Positions 17,377 to 26,096 of a stretch of DNA of 64,000 bases are shown one piece after another. Under the pieces are notes generated by a model. The model ran no database searches. It saw only the letters and a list, made by a program, of their open reading frames with translations, and was not told where the DNA came from. This DNA is from Planctomycetota bacterium (GTDB lineage Bacteria; Planctomycetota; Phycisphaerae; Phycisphaerales; UBA5793). Numbering within the stretch: position 1 is the first letter of the stretch; the number at the start of each line of letters is the position of its first letter. The position numbers were made by a program, and so were the translations under genes. The stretch lies in contig CAUJHZ010000023.1 in NCBI GenBank assembly GCA_963205185.1, positions 1 to 64,000 on the forward strand, in the 5' to 3' direction.

Positions 17377-18195
17377 ATGCTCACCCTCTTCACCATCCCC
17401 AAGCCGTTTCACGATCACATCGACGTGATTCAGCGCAACGCGATTCGATCGTGGACATGTCTGGGCAAAGATGTCCGCGTCATACTCTTCGGAGATGATG
17501 ATGGCACGGTCGAAACGGCGCGCGAGTTGAGCGTTCAGATTGTGCCGCAGGTCAAGCGCAACGAATATGGCACGCCGCTGCTCGATAATCTCTTCGAGCA
17601 GGCGCGTGACGTTGCGGATACGACTTATCTCTGCTACGTGAACGCCGACATCATTCTGATGTCCGACTTCGCGGTGGCAGCGCGCCGGGCGATCCGGGCC
17701 AAGAAGCGCGTGCTCATGGTTGGCCAGCGCACCGACTTTGACCAGCGCGAGTGCATTGACTTCATCGGCGACTGGGAAACGCCGCTGCGCCGCGCCGTCG
17801 CCGAGCGCGGCGTGCTCCACCGCCCCACGGGCATCGACTACTTCCTTTACCACCGCGATATCTGGGGGCGCGTGCCCCCCTTTGCCATCGGCCGCTTCTC
17901 GTGGGACAACTGGCTCATTCACCGGGCCCGGCAACTGCAGGTGCCGGTGATCGACGCGACCGCCTGCGTCGCCGCCGTGCACCAGAACCACGACTACAAC
18001 CACGCGCGGGGCGGCGCCAAGGGCGCCCGCAGCGGACCCGAGGCGAAGGAGAACTTTCGCCTCGCCGGCGGCCGGCAGCTTTCACTCACGATCTGGGACA
18101 GCACGCACATCCTCACGCCGACGGGTCTTGAGCGTCGCCAGTTCGACGCCGCGCTCGGCGGCGGCATCTGGTCGTACCGCCGCGCGGTGGGTTGA
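17377..18195 (+). CDS. Putative glycosyltransferase (GT-A-like)
   Basis: A 272-residue protein starting LTLFTIPKPFHDHIDVIQRNAIRSW, a pattern of nucleotide-sugar transferases that act on surface glycans. It contains GDDDGTVETARE and the strand TYLCYVNADIILMSDF, whose NAD triad may substitute for the DxD motif. The central RPTGIDYFLYHRDIW and FSWDNWLIHRA stretches are also found in related hypothetical glycosyltransferases. It lies 3 nt after the preceding gene and has no evident ribosome-binding site, so it probably relies on coupling. It is the last gene of the tight run. Confidence 0.65.
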   Translation: MLTLFTIPKPFHDHIDVIQRNAIRSWTCLGKDVRVILFGDDDGTVETARELSVQIVPQVKRNEYGTPLLDNLFEQARDVADTTYLCYVNADIILMSDFAVAARRAIRAKKRVLMVGQRTDFDQRECIDFIGDWETPLRRAVAERGVLHRPTGIDYFLYHRDIWGRVPPFAIGRFSWDNWLIHRARQLQVPVIDATACVAAVHQNHDYNHARGGAKGARSGPEAKENFRLAGGRQLSLTIWDSTHILTPTGLERRQFDAALGGGIWSYRRAVG

Positions 18196-18296
18196 TTAGC
18201 CGTTTGTGCAGCGTATTGGACTGAATCGACGATACCACCCCTTGGTGATGCTGCGCGCATGGATCGCGCGCAGCTCCGGAACGGGAAGGACCCCTC

Positions 18297-19688
18297 ATGC
18301 ACGAACCGACCATCAATTGCATCGCCGTCATCGGGCTGGGCAAACTCGGCTCGCCGATTGCCGCCTGCCTCGCCGCCAGGGGCTATACCGTCATCGGCGT
18401 GGATACCGATCCGGCGAAGGTCGAAGCGATCAACGCCGGCCGCGCGCCGGTTAGCGAGACCGACCTGGAAGAGATGATCGCCCGCAGCGGCGGGCGCCTC
18501 ACCGCCACGACGGAGATCGACCGCGCCGTTGGGCAGGCGGATGCGACGCTGGTCATGGTGCCCACGCCGAGCGATCCCGACGGTCGGTTCTCGCTCAAGT
18601 ATGTGCTCGGCGCGATCCGCTCGATGGGCCGGGCCCTGCGCAGCCGGCGCGGCTACCACCTCGTGAGCGTCTGCTCCACCGTGATGCCCGGCGCCACGGG
18701 CGGCGAGATCCGCGAAGCGCTCGAACTCACCTCCGGCCAGCGCGTCGGCGATACGCTGGGCCTGTGCTACAGCCCGGAGTTCATCGCCCTGGGCAGCGTG
18801 ATCCGCGACTACCTCAACCCCGACATGGTGCTCATCGGCGAGTCTGATCCGCGCGCCGGCGCTGCGCTCGAGCGCCTCTACCGCACCGTCTGCCGCAATG
18901 AGCCGGTCGTGCAGCGGATGAGTTTCGTCAATGCCGAACTGACCAAGATCGCGGTGAACTCGTACATCACGACCAAGATCACCTTTGCGAACATGATCGC
19001 CGGCATCTGCCAGAACCTGCCCGGCGCGGATGTGGATGTCGTCACCGGCGCGCTGGGCTGCGACAGCCGCATCGGCCGCAAGTATCTCAAGGGCGCGGTC
19101 GGCTACGGCGGGCCGTGCTTCCCGCGCGACAATGTGGCGCTGGCGCGCGCTGCCGAACTGGCCGCCGCGGGCGCGGACCTGGCGCGGAGCGTCGATACGA
19201 CGAACCGGGCCGAGGTGCGCCGGCTGGCCGACCTCGTCCGCACGCACCTGACCGACTCGCAGCATACCGTCGGCGTGCTCGGCCTGTCTTACAAGCCGCA
19301 CACCGAAGTCATCGAGCAGTCGCAGGGGTTGCTGCTCACGCAAGCGCTGGCCGGAGACGGCCTGCCCGTGATCGCGCACGACCCCGCAGCGCTGGCTCAC
19401 GCGCGGGCCGTCATGGGAGATGACATCCGCTTTGCGCAAACGCTCGAAGAATGTCTTGCCGCGGCCGACGTGCTGGTCATTACCACGCCCTGGCCGCAGT
19501 ACACGCAGATCACAAGCGCCATGCTCGCCGGTTCCGGGCGGCGTCGGAAGGTCATCGACTGCTGGCGCTGCATCGAGGACGCCGCCCTGCGCGAAAGCGG
19601 CGATTACATCGCCATCGGCATCGGGCCGCGCGAAGCGGGCGTCGTGCTCGATGTCAAAGTCAATGCCGCATCACTGCAGGTGGCGTAG
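18297..19688 (+). CDS. Nucleotide-sugar dehydrogenase (UDP-glucose/GDP-mannose dehydrogenase family)
   Basis: A 463-residue enzyme that oxidises a nucleotide hexose at C6 to the uronate with two NAD+. It has an N-terminal NAD-binding GLGKLGSPIA, the VPTPSDPDG loop, the central helical domain (YSPEFIALGS), catalytic Cys274 in GGPCFPRD, and a C-terminal UDP-binding domain (VLGLSYKPHT). A GGAAGGA ribosome-binding site supports the ATG. The family includes UDP-glucose, UDP-ManNAc and GDP-mannose dehydrogenases and I cannot separate these with certainty. A UDP-glucuronate product would feed the decarboxylase at 30084. Confidence 0.88.
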   Translation: MHEPTINCIAVIGLGKLGSPIAACLAARGYTVIGVDTDPAKVEAINAGRAPVSETDLEEMIARSGGRLTATTEIDRAVGQADATLVMVPTPSDPDGRFSLKYVLGAIRSMGRALRSRRGYHLVSVCSTVMPGATGGEIREALELTSGQRVGDTLGLCYSPEFIALGSVIRDYLNPDMVLIGESDPRAGAALERLYRTVCRNEPVVQRMSFVNAELTKIAVNSYITTKITFANMIAGICQNLPGADVDVVTGALGCDSRIGRKYLKGAVGYGGPCFPRDNVALARAAELAAAGADLARSVDTTNRAEVRRLADLVRTHLTDSQHTVGVLGLSYKPHTEVIEQSQGLLLTQALAGDGLPVIAHDPAALAHARAVMGDDIRFAQTLEECLAAADVLVITTPWPQYTQITSAMLAGSGRRRKVIDCWRCIEDAALRESGDYIAIGIGPREAGVVLDVKVNAASLQVA

Positions 19689-19712
19689 CAGGCCTGGCGC
19701 CGGGGCGTAGTT

Positions 19713-20705
19713 CTAGGCTGCTGCCGTGCGGACTCCGGCGAGTTTCATCGACTTGGCCACTTCGCCTTCGATCCACTCGTAAGTCTTGGCGAGGCCTTCC
19801 TCGAGATCGATCGTCGGCTCCCAGTGCAGCACGCGGCGCAGCTTCGAGTTGTCCGAGTTGCGGCCGCGCACGCCCATTGGCCCGTCGATGTGCCTGATGC
19901 GGATGTCAATGCCGGCGATTGACGCGATGAGCAGCGCGAGGTCATTGATCGAGATGAGCCGGTCGGAGCCGAGATTGAGCGGCTCGCCGCAATCCGACTG
20001 CATGATCCGATAGATGCCCTCAACGCAGTCGTCGATGTAGCAGAACGAGCGCGTCTGCTCGCCGTCGCCCCAGAGTTCGATCTCGTGGGTGCCGGTGAGT
20101 TTGGCGATCGCAATCTTGCGGCTGAGCGCGGCCGGCGCCTTCTCGCGGCCGCCTTCCCACGTGCCCAAGGGGCCGTAAATGTTGTGGAAGCGGGCCACGC
20201 GCGTCGGCAGGCCGTAGTCGCCGGTGTAGTGCTCGCAGAGTTTTTCCGTAGTCAACTTCTCCCAGCCGTAGGCGTCCTGCGGTTGCGCGGGGTACGCGTG
20301 CTGTTCAGCCAGGGGCGTGACGTTCGTTTCCGTCTGGCGGTACTCCGGATATACGCACGCCGAGGAGGTGTAGAAGTAGCGCGACACGCCGTTGGCCCGC
20401 GCCGCCTCGATGGTGTGCAGGTTGATGAGCAGGTTGTTGCTGAGGATCTCGGCATGGTGGCAGGAGATAAAGCCCATGCCGCCCATATCCGCCGCGAGCG
20501 CGTAGACCTCATCAACGCCGCGCGTCGCCTTCAGGCAGTCGTCCCACCGGCGAAGATCGCAGATCTGAAAGTCATCCGCGTCGGTGCGGCTGAATTCTGG
20601 ATACTTCAGATCCGCCCCGCGCACCCAGTGCCCTCTTGCGCGCAGGAAGGTGACGAGGTAGTGGCCGATGAAGCCGCCGGCTCCGGTGACGAGGATGCGC
20701 GCCAT
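19713..20705 (-). CDS. GDP-mannose 3,5-epimerase-like SDR enzyme
   Basis: A 330-residue extended short-chain dehydrogenase with NAD motif TGAGGFIG and catalytic Tyr146-x3-Lys150. Several stretches match the plant GDP-D-mannose 3,5-epimerase almost word for word: ADMGGMGFI, YTSSACVYPE with Cys117, NIYGPLGTWEGGREKAPAA with Lys189, and GVRGRNSDN. The Cys and Lys correspond to the acid/base pair of that enzyme, so the likely products are GDP-L-galactose and GDP-L-gulose. I chose the ATG at 20705 over an in-frame TTG at 20717. It runs opposite to the glycan operon and converges on the dehydrogenase gene. Confidence 0.82.
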   Translation of the reverse strand: MARILVTGAGGFIGHYLVTFLRARGHWVRGADLKYPEFSRTDADDFQICDLRRWDDCLKATRGVDEVYALAADMGGMGFISCHHAEILSNNLLINLHTIEAARANGVSRYFYTSSACVYPEYRQTETNVTPLAEQHAYPAQPQDAYGWEKLTTEKLCEHYTGDYGLPTRVARFHNIYGPLGTWEGGREKAPAALSRKIAIAKLTGTHEIELWGDGEQTRSFCYIDDCVEGIYRIMQSDCGEPLNLGSDRLISINDLALLIASIAGIDIRIRHIDGPMGVRGRNSDNSKLRRVLHWEPTIDLEEGLAKTYEWIEGEVAKSMKLAGVRTAAA

Positions 20706-20902
20706 GTGAGGCCCCAAATCTGCAGGAAAGGCTGGTATGTGCGGGCGGAATACCGTCGTCCGCCCGTGCGGTGTTATCGGCTATTGCCAGGGCGGACATG
20801 CGAATTCTGTCGAGCGGTTCTCAGGCATCGGCGGCGCGAAGCGCAAGCGGCGGGTCTGCGAAACTGAATCCGTTGCCCGCCGCGGGCCGATAACAGACGG
20901 CA

Positions 20903-22501
20903 ATGGCCCCGTCCGCCTCGACTCAGAGCAAGATCGTCAGCCTGCCCACGCTGCTGGCCCGCTGCCGCGAGGCGCGCGAGCAGGGCCGGCAGATCGTCCA
21001 CTGCCACGGATGCTTCGACCTGGTCCATCCCGGACACGTGCGGCACCTCGAGTTCGCCGCGCGCCTCGGCGACATCCTCCTCGTCACCATCTCCGGCGAC
21101 GGGATGATCGACAAGGGAACCGGCCGGCCGCTCATTCCCGAAGCTCTCCGCGCCGAGAACCTCGCGGCCCTCAACTGCGTGGACTGGGTCTACATCGATC
21201 CACACCCCACCGCGCTGGAGGTCATCAACCAGGTCAAGCCGGATGTCTACCTCAAGGGACGCGAGTACGAGAGCAACCGCGACCCGCGCTTCCTCGCCGA
21301 GCGCGAGGCCGTCGAGAGCCATGGCGGGCGCGTGGTGTTTTCGAGCGGCGACATCGTCTTCAGTTCCAGCGCGCTCATCGCGGCATTGACGGACAACCAC
21401 GACCCGATCGATCGAGCACTCGAGCAGCTCAGTGAAGTCAACGACCTGCGGCCATCCACACTCGAAGGCATTGTGGACCAGTTCGCCGGCAGGCGCATCG
21501 TCGTCATCGGCGAGCCGATCATCGACCGCTACGTGCACTGCGAGCGTCCCGAAGTGGCGTCAGAGAGCCCCGTCATGACGCTGCGGCCGCTGCAGAGCCA
21601 GACGTTTGACGGCGGGGCGGCCATCATCTGCCGCCACATCGTCTCTCTCGGCGGACAGGCGGAACTCGTCACCGCTCTGCCGCATCGTGATGACGCCGCG
21701 GTGCTCTTCGTCGAGCGCTTGCGGGCGCAGGGCATTGCGGTGCGCAGCATCGAGAGCGACCAGAGCATCACCGAAAAGCAGCGCTACCTCGTCGGTGCGC
21801 AGAAGGTCATGAAAGTGGACCTCGGCCGGCCCATGACCATCGACGAGCGCGGCCGGGCGCAGTTCGTCCGGCTTGCGCTCGAAGCGGCGACGCAGGACGG
21901 CGGCGCCGACGGCGTCATCTTCGCCGACTTCGGTCAGGGACTGCTCACGCCCGCGACGCTTGACCGGCTGATCCAGCAGTTGCGGCCGCGCGTGCGCATC
22001 ATGGCCGGCGACGTTTCCGGCAAGCGCGCCAGCCTGCTGCGCCTGCAGCAGATGGACCTGGTCTGCCCAACGGAAGATGAACTGCGCGAAGCGATGAGCG
22101 ACTTTGCCGAAGGCCTTGGCGCGGTGGTCTGGCGCTGGCTTGAGCGAACGAGCGTGCAGTCGGCCCTCGTGACGATGGGTGCTGAAGGCGTGATCGCGTT
22201 CTCCCGTCGCACTGCCGGCCAGCCGCGCCTGGCGGATCTCCCCGCGCGCCTCAAGAGCGATCACATTCCCGGGCTCGGGCCGATCGGCATCGATCCGCTG
22301 GGTTGCGGCGACGCCATGCTCTCAACCGCCACGCTGGCCCTGACGGCCGGGGCTGAACTGGTGCAGGCCGGCTATCTCGGGAGCCTTGCGGCGTCGATCG
22401 AGTCGCGGCAACTGGGCAACGTCCCCGTCGGCGCCGCCGGCCTGCGCGCCGAATGGCAACGCCTCGCCGCCCGCCACCTGCTCATCGCCTCGGCGGTATG
22501 A
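20903..22501 (+). CDS. HldE-like bifunctional protein, nucleotidyltransferase-kinase order
   Basis: A 532-residue fusion. Residues 30-165 are a cytidylyltransferase-like nucleotidyltransferase with HGCFDLVHPGHV (HxGH at 42-45) and the KGREYESN motif of the RfaE C-terminal domain. Residues 190-525 are a PfkB-family sugar kinase with ESPVMTL, a SITEKQRYLV substrate loop and GCGD (467-470) in place of the usual GAGD anion-hole motif with its catalytic Asp. E. coli HldE has the opposite order, kinase first. It probably makes an ADP- or CDP-activated sugar, such as a heptose, for the glycan locus. No isomerase, phosphatase or epimerase of the heptose pathway is in the window. Confidence 0.8.
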   Translation: MAPSASTQSKIVSLPTLLARCREAREQGRQIVHCHGCFDLVHPGHVRHLEFAARLGDILLVTISGDGMIDKGTGRPLIPEALRAENLAALNCVDWVYIDPHPTALEVINQVKPDVYLKGREYESNRDPRFLAEREAVESHGGRVVFSSGDIVFSSSALIAALTDNHDPIDRALEQLSEVNDLRPSTLEGIVDQFAGRRIVVIGEPIIDRYVHCERPEVASESPVMTLRPLQSQTFDGGAAIICRHIVSLGGQAELVTALPHRDDAAVLFVERLRAQGIAVRSIESDQSITEKQRYLVGAQKVMKVDLGRPMTIDERGRAQFVRLALEAATQDGGADGVIFADFGQGLLTPATLDRLIQQLRPRVRIMAGDVSGKRASLLRLQQMDLVCPTEDELREAMSDFAEGLGAVVWRWLERTSVQSALVTMGAEGVIAFSRRTAGQPRLADLPARLKSDHIPGLGPIGIDPLGCGDAMLSTATLALTAGAELVQAGYLGSLAASIESRQLGNVPVGAAGLRAEWQRLAARHLLIASAV

Positions 22502-22521
22502 AGCCGGATGCGGCTGCGGGC

Positions 22522-22905
22522 TCAGTCGAGCCGTCTCACTCGAACGCGAACATTTTCCGCCTGGCGAACCGCAACGAGAACGAACGGCGGATGCAGCTCC
22601 AGGTCATCGGCGAGTATGAACCGCAGCGTTTCGATCGTACCCTTTGGATCGATGTGGCCCGGCCGCAGGAACACGATGCCCACGACCGGCCGGAATCCTG
22701 CTACGGCGATCGTTCCGAAATCAGCGTCATGCGTGAGCACGACACGGCTCTCTTCAAACGCGCGCTGAAGGATGGCTTCGTCGCTGGCGCTCTTGAGCGC
22801 TTTGTCATCGGTGACTGTCACGACATCTAAGGCGGCGTCGCGCAGGAATGCCACTACTTCGGGATGGATGTTCTCGTCGGCGAGCAATCTGAATCGCTGC
22901 AGCAT
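22522..22905 (-). CDS. DUF5615-family PIN-like protein (putative toxin)
   Basis: A 127-residue protein of the DUF5615/Mut7-C-like PIN family. It has FRLLADENIHPEVVAFLRDA at the N-terminus and VVLTHDADFG in the middle, giving two clustered acidic sites typical of PIN-like nucleases. The ATG shares its A with the stop of the upstream DUF433 gene (TGATG), so the two are translationally coupled. Such pairs are generally regarded as toxin-antitoxin-like modules, with this partner as the putative RNase. Confidence 0.8.
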   Translation of the reverse strand: MLQRFRLLADENIHPEVVAFLRDAALDVVTVTDDKALKSASDEAILQRAFEESRVVLTHDADFGTIAVAGFRPVVGIVFLRPGHIDPKGTIETLRFILADDLELHPPFVLVAVRQAENVRVRVRRLD

Positions 22906-23156
22906 CACGACGCCTTGGCGGCGGACTGCGTCACGACTTCATGCTCCAGAAAGCGGGCCGCATAGAGAACCGCTTCGCTCACGTCATCCACGGTGAGCTG
23001 GGGATACGCGCGAACCACATCCTCTCGACTGGCGCCGCTGGCGATTAGCTCGAGAATGAACTCGACGCTCAGGCGGGTCCCGCGAATGCATGGTTTGCCG
23101 CGAAGCACGGCGGGATCCGAAACGATTCGCGGAAATGCTGCGGGCAGATCGGCCAT
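22905..23156 (-). CDS. DUF433-family antitoxin-like protein
   Basis: An 83-residue DUF433 protein: [35 protein letters not shown] is the family core, followed by the [19 protein letters not shown] helix. It is thought to be the DNA-binding or neutralising partner of the DUF5615 gene it overlaps. The ATG at 23156 has no ribosome-binding site but a TAGGAT hexamer (23162-23167) ends 5 nt before it. A longer frame upstream has no family similarity. Confidence 0.8.
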   Translation of the reverse strand: MADLPAAFPRIVSDPAVLRGKPCIRGTRLSVEFILELIASGASREDVVRAYPQLTVDDVSEAVLYAARFLEHEVVTQSAAKAS

Positions 23157-23161
23157 GGATA

Positions 23162-23167
23162 ATCCTA
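23162..23167 (-). promoter_or_regulatory. Possible -10 element of the DUF433/DUF5615 pair
   Basis: TAGGAT on the minus strand ends 5 nt before the DUF433 ATG, a spacing that would place transcription start at or next to the start codon. No -35 box is evident. Confidence 0.35.
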
Positions 23168-23284
23168 GGCCCGGTGAGTCCGGTCGCCTCCGATCCGCTG
23201 TTCGCGGTCGCGGCTGGACATCGCGCATATCCTGACCCTTGCACCGCCTTCACCGCGCCTGCCGCTCATCAAGGGAGAAAAGCC

Positions 23285-24412
23285 ATGCTCGCCGATCCGC
23301 GCTACTCGAAACTCGCCGACCTGCTCATCAACTTCTCGACCGACCTGCAAAAGGGCGAGCACATCCTCATCGAGGCCTTTGACCTGCCCGAAGAGATGAT
23401 CATCGCCTGCATCCGCGCTGCCCGGCGGCGCGGCGGGCATCCGCACGCGGCCATCCGCAACGGCCGCGTCATGCGCGAACTCAACCGCGCTGCCGGCGAC
23501 GATCAACTGACGACATGGGCCGCTTACGACCGCAACCGCATGGAGAAGATGGCGGCCTACCTCGGCCTGCGCGGCTCGCAAAATGTCAGCGAAGCTTCCG
23601 ACATCGATGACGATCAGATGAAGAAAGTCGGCAGACTCTACGCCAAGCCCGTGCACTTTGAGCAGCGCGTCAACCACACGCGCTGGTGCGTGCTGCGCTG
23701 GCCCACGCCGAGCATGGCCCAACTCGCCCAGATGAGCACCGAGCAGTTCGAAGACTTCTACTTCGACGTGTGCACCCTCGACTACTCGCGCATGGAGTCC
23801 GCCTGCCTGAAACTGCGCGACCGCATGAATCGCACCGACAAGGTCCATCTCAAGGGGCCCGGCGACACCGACCTCACGTTCTCCATCAAGAACATCCCGG
23901 CAATCCCCTGCTGCGGCCGGCGCAACATCCCGGACGGCGAGTGCTTCACGGCTCCGGTGCGCGACAGCATCAACGGCGTCATCCAGTACAACTGCGCCAC
24001 GCTCTACAACGGACTGACGTTCGACAACATCCGCCTCACCTTTGAGAAAGGCAGGGTCGTGGACGCCAAGGCCGGCGACAAGACGGCCAAACTGAATTCG
24101 ATTCTCGACACCGACGACGGCGCCCGCTACGTCGGCGAATTCGCCATCGGCTTCAATCCTTACATCATGCACCCGATGAAGGACATCCTCTTCGACGAGA
24201 AGATCGCCGGCTCGATCCACCTCACGCCCGGCCGGTGTTACGACGAGGCGAGCAACGGCAACTCGTCGGAAATCCACTGGGACATGGTGATGATCCAGCG
24301 GCCCGATTACGGCGGCGGCACGATCGCCTTCGACGGCGAAGTGATCCGCAAAGACGGCCTGTTCGTGGTGGACGATCTCAAGGGGTTGAACCCTGAGGCG
24401 CTCAAAGGCTGA
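23285..24412 (+). CDS. M29-family aminopeptidase
   Basis: A 375-residue cytoplasmic metalloaminopeptidase of the thermophilic M29 (AmpS/aminopeptidase T) family. The N-terminal domain contains [14 protein letters not shown]. The C-terminal catalytic domain carries the expected metal ligands: Glu in [11 protein letters not shown], Glu in [10 protein letters not shown], His in [14 protein letters not shown] and the SEIHWDMVM His-Asp pair. The ATG at 23285 is preceded by AAGGGAGAAAAG, a strong ribosome-binding site; a longer upstream frame has none. It is a likely housekeeping enzyme of peptide turnover with no clear link to its neighbours. Confidence 0.88.
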   Translation: MLADPRYSKLADLLINFSTDLQKGEHILIEAFDLPEEMIIACIRAARRRGGHPHAAIRNGRVMRELNRAAGDDQLTTWAAYDRNRMEKMAAYLGLRGSQNVSEASDIDDDQMKKVGRLYAKPVHFEQRVNHTRWCVLRWPTPSMAQLAQMSTEQFEDFYFDVCTLDYSRMESACLKLRDRMNRTDKVHLKGPGDTDLTFSIKNIPAIPCCGRRNIPDGECFTAPVRDSINGVIQYNCATLYNGLTFDNIRLTFEKGRVVDAKAGDKTAKLNSILDTDDGARYVGEFAIGFNPYIMHPMKDILFDEKIAGSIHLTPGRCYDEASNGNSSEIHWDMVMIQRPDYGGGTIAFDGEVIRKDGLFVVDDLKGLNPEALKG

Positions 24413-24581
24413 TTGCTGCTCGAACTGATCAGGGAAACCGCCCCGTTTCGGCGCCGCACGGCCGCATTGCGCGCAGATTGAGGGGCACCGGCGTCCGACC
24501 ATGCAACGCCGCGGCGGGCCGGGCGTTAACATTCCGACAGATGGCGCTTCGTTGCGCGCCGGCTGCTGTGGAGTGAACGCC

Positions 24582-26069
24582 ATGATCCGTAAACCGATTC
24601 GATTCGCCCCAATTAGGCCGGCGCTCGTGCATGTCGTTGCCGGCCTGCTGCTGATTGCCGCACCGGTGCTGGGACAGACGCCGCACATTTCGTTCGAGCC
24701 GATGGTCTCTTTTGAAGCCTCCAACAGCGAGCCGCGCCGCATCCTGAGCGATGACTTCAATCGCGATGGACATCTCGACGCCGTCGTGTCGATGTGGGGC
24801 ACCGACAGCAGCCCGGGGCTTATCACCGTGCTCTACGGCGATGGATCGGGCGCGCTGGTCGATAACACCGACTTCGGCAACACGCTCCACTGGTGGGGGG
24901 TGGCCTCGGGCGATTTCAATCGCGATCAGCACCGCGACATCGTCGGCACCGTCGGTGGCAACGCGCAAACAGCGGTGCACGTCTACCGCGGGAGCGGCGG
25001 CGGCGCATTCGCGCTGATGGCCAGCCTCAGCGCCGGCCGTTTTCCCGTCGCCGCCGTTGCCGGAGACTGGAACGGCGATGGCATGGACGACCTCGCCATT
25101 GCCAACAACGTCACGCACGGCGCCACGGTGTTTCTCGGCCACGGCGACGGCACCTTCGAGCCCGCGGCGCACATTCCCGCCGCGGCCGGCCTGCTCGCCA
25201 CTGACATGTGCAAGGGAGACTTCAACCGCGACGGCAAGGCGGACCTGGCCATCTCGCACTACTCCGGCGTGACGGTGCTGGAGGGCGACGGCGCCGGCCA
25301 GTTCACGCTCTACGCGAGCACCGGCGGCTCGGCGCTCAAGCACGCCGTCGCAGCCGGAGACATCAACGGCGACGGGATCGATGACGTGATCACGGCCGAG
25401 CAGTACAACAACCGCATCATCGTCTGCATCAGCAACGGCGTGAACGGTTTTTCCAGCAACACCCCATACGCCACCGGCGGCACGGTGTCGGGGGTCGCGA
25501 CGACCGATCTCAACCGCGACGGCCAGGTCGATGTCTGCGCCGCCACTGGCGACAGCACCGGAGCCGAGGTGTTTCTCAACACCGGCGACAGCAGCGGCAC
25601 ACTCATGCCGCGCGTCGAGTTCGCCGCCGGCACGCAGCCGACCGGAGTCGTCGCGGCGGATCTGAATGAAGATGGCTTCGACGACCTGCTCATCACCTGC
25701 CGCAACTTCGGCGACACGCCCTCGATCTCGGTGCTGCTGCAGGTGCCGCAGCTGGCGCTGGCGGTGGATGCAAGTTGCCCCGAGGGCGGCGCGATGACGA
25801 TTACCTGGTTCGGCGCCACGCCCAACGCGCAAGTTGGGCTGACCTTCGCCGCGGAACTGGGTTCATACGTCATCCGTCCCGGCAGCCCGTGCGCCGGCAC
25901 GGCGCTGGGACTGGGCGCAGCGCAACTGCGCGTGGCCTATCGCGGCGCTGCCGGCCCGCGCGGCACGCGGACGATTAACGCGAACGTCGGCCCGGTCGCC
26001 TGCGGCAAATTCCTGCAATTGCTCGACGCCGCCAACTGCACGACAAGCAACGTAGCAACGATCCGGTGA
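24582..26069 (+). CDS. Secreted FG-GAP/VCBS repeat protein with C-terminal Cys module
   Basis: A 495-residue exported protein. The signal peptide ends at VLGQ. Residues about 40-385 hold FG-GAP/VCBS-type repeats with calcium-binding D-x-N-x-D-G turns (DFNRDGHLDAV, DWNGDGMDDLAI, DFNRDGKADLAI, DINGDGIDDVI, DLNRDGQVDVC, DLNEDGFDDLLI), so it should fold as an integrin-like propeller. The last 100 residues form the four-cysteine module (SCPEG, PCAGT, ACG, NCTTSNVATIR) shared with the protein at 8257-9312. A GGAG ribosome-binding site supports the ATG at 24582. It is probably a cell-surface or matrix protein. Confidence 0.85.
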   Translation: MIRKPIRFAPIRPALVHVVAGLLLIAAPVLGQTPHISFEPMVSFEASNSEPRRILSDDFNRDGHLDAVVSMWGTDSSPGLITVLYGDGSGALVDNTDFGNTLHWWGVASGDFNRDQHRDIVGTVGGNAQTAVHVYRGSGGGAFALMASLSAGRFPVAAVAGDWNGDGMDDLAIANNVTHGATVFLGHGDGTFEPAAHIPAAAGLLATDMCKGDFNRDGKADLAISHYSGVTVLEGDGAGQFTLYASTGGSALKHAVAAGDINGDGIDDVITAEQYNNRIIVCISNGVNGFSSNTPYATGGTVSGVATTDLNRDGQVDVCAATGDSTGAEVFLNTGDSSGTLMPRVEFAAGTQPTGVVAADLNEDGFDDLLITCRNFGDTPSISVLLQVPQLALAVDASCPEGGAMTITWFGATPNAQVGLTFAAELGSYVIRPGSPCAGTALGLGAAQLRVAYRGAAGPRGTRTINANVGPVACGKFLQLLDAANCTTSNVATIR

Positions 26070-26082
26070 ACTGCGGCGACGG

Positions 26083-26088
26083 TACAAT
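26083..26088 (+). promoter_or_regulatory. TACAAT hexamer before first tandem membrane gene
   Basis: TACAAT ends 8 nt before the ATG at 26097, which has no Shine-Dalgarno sequence. The same hexamer at nearly the same spacing precedes the next two paralogous genes. Confidence 0.5.
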
Positions 26089-26096
26089 CGCTCACG

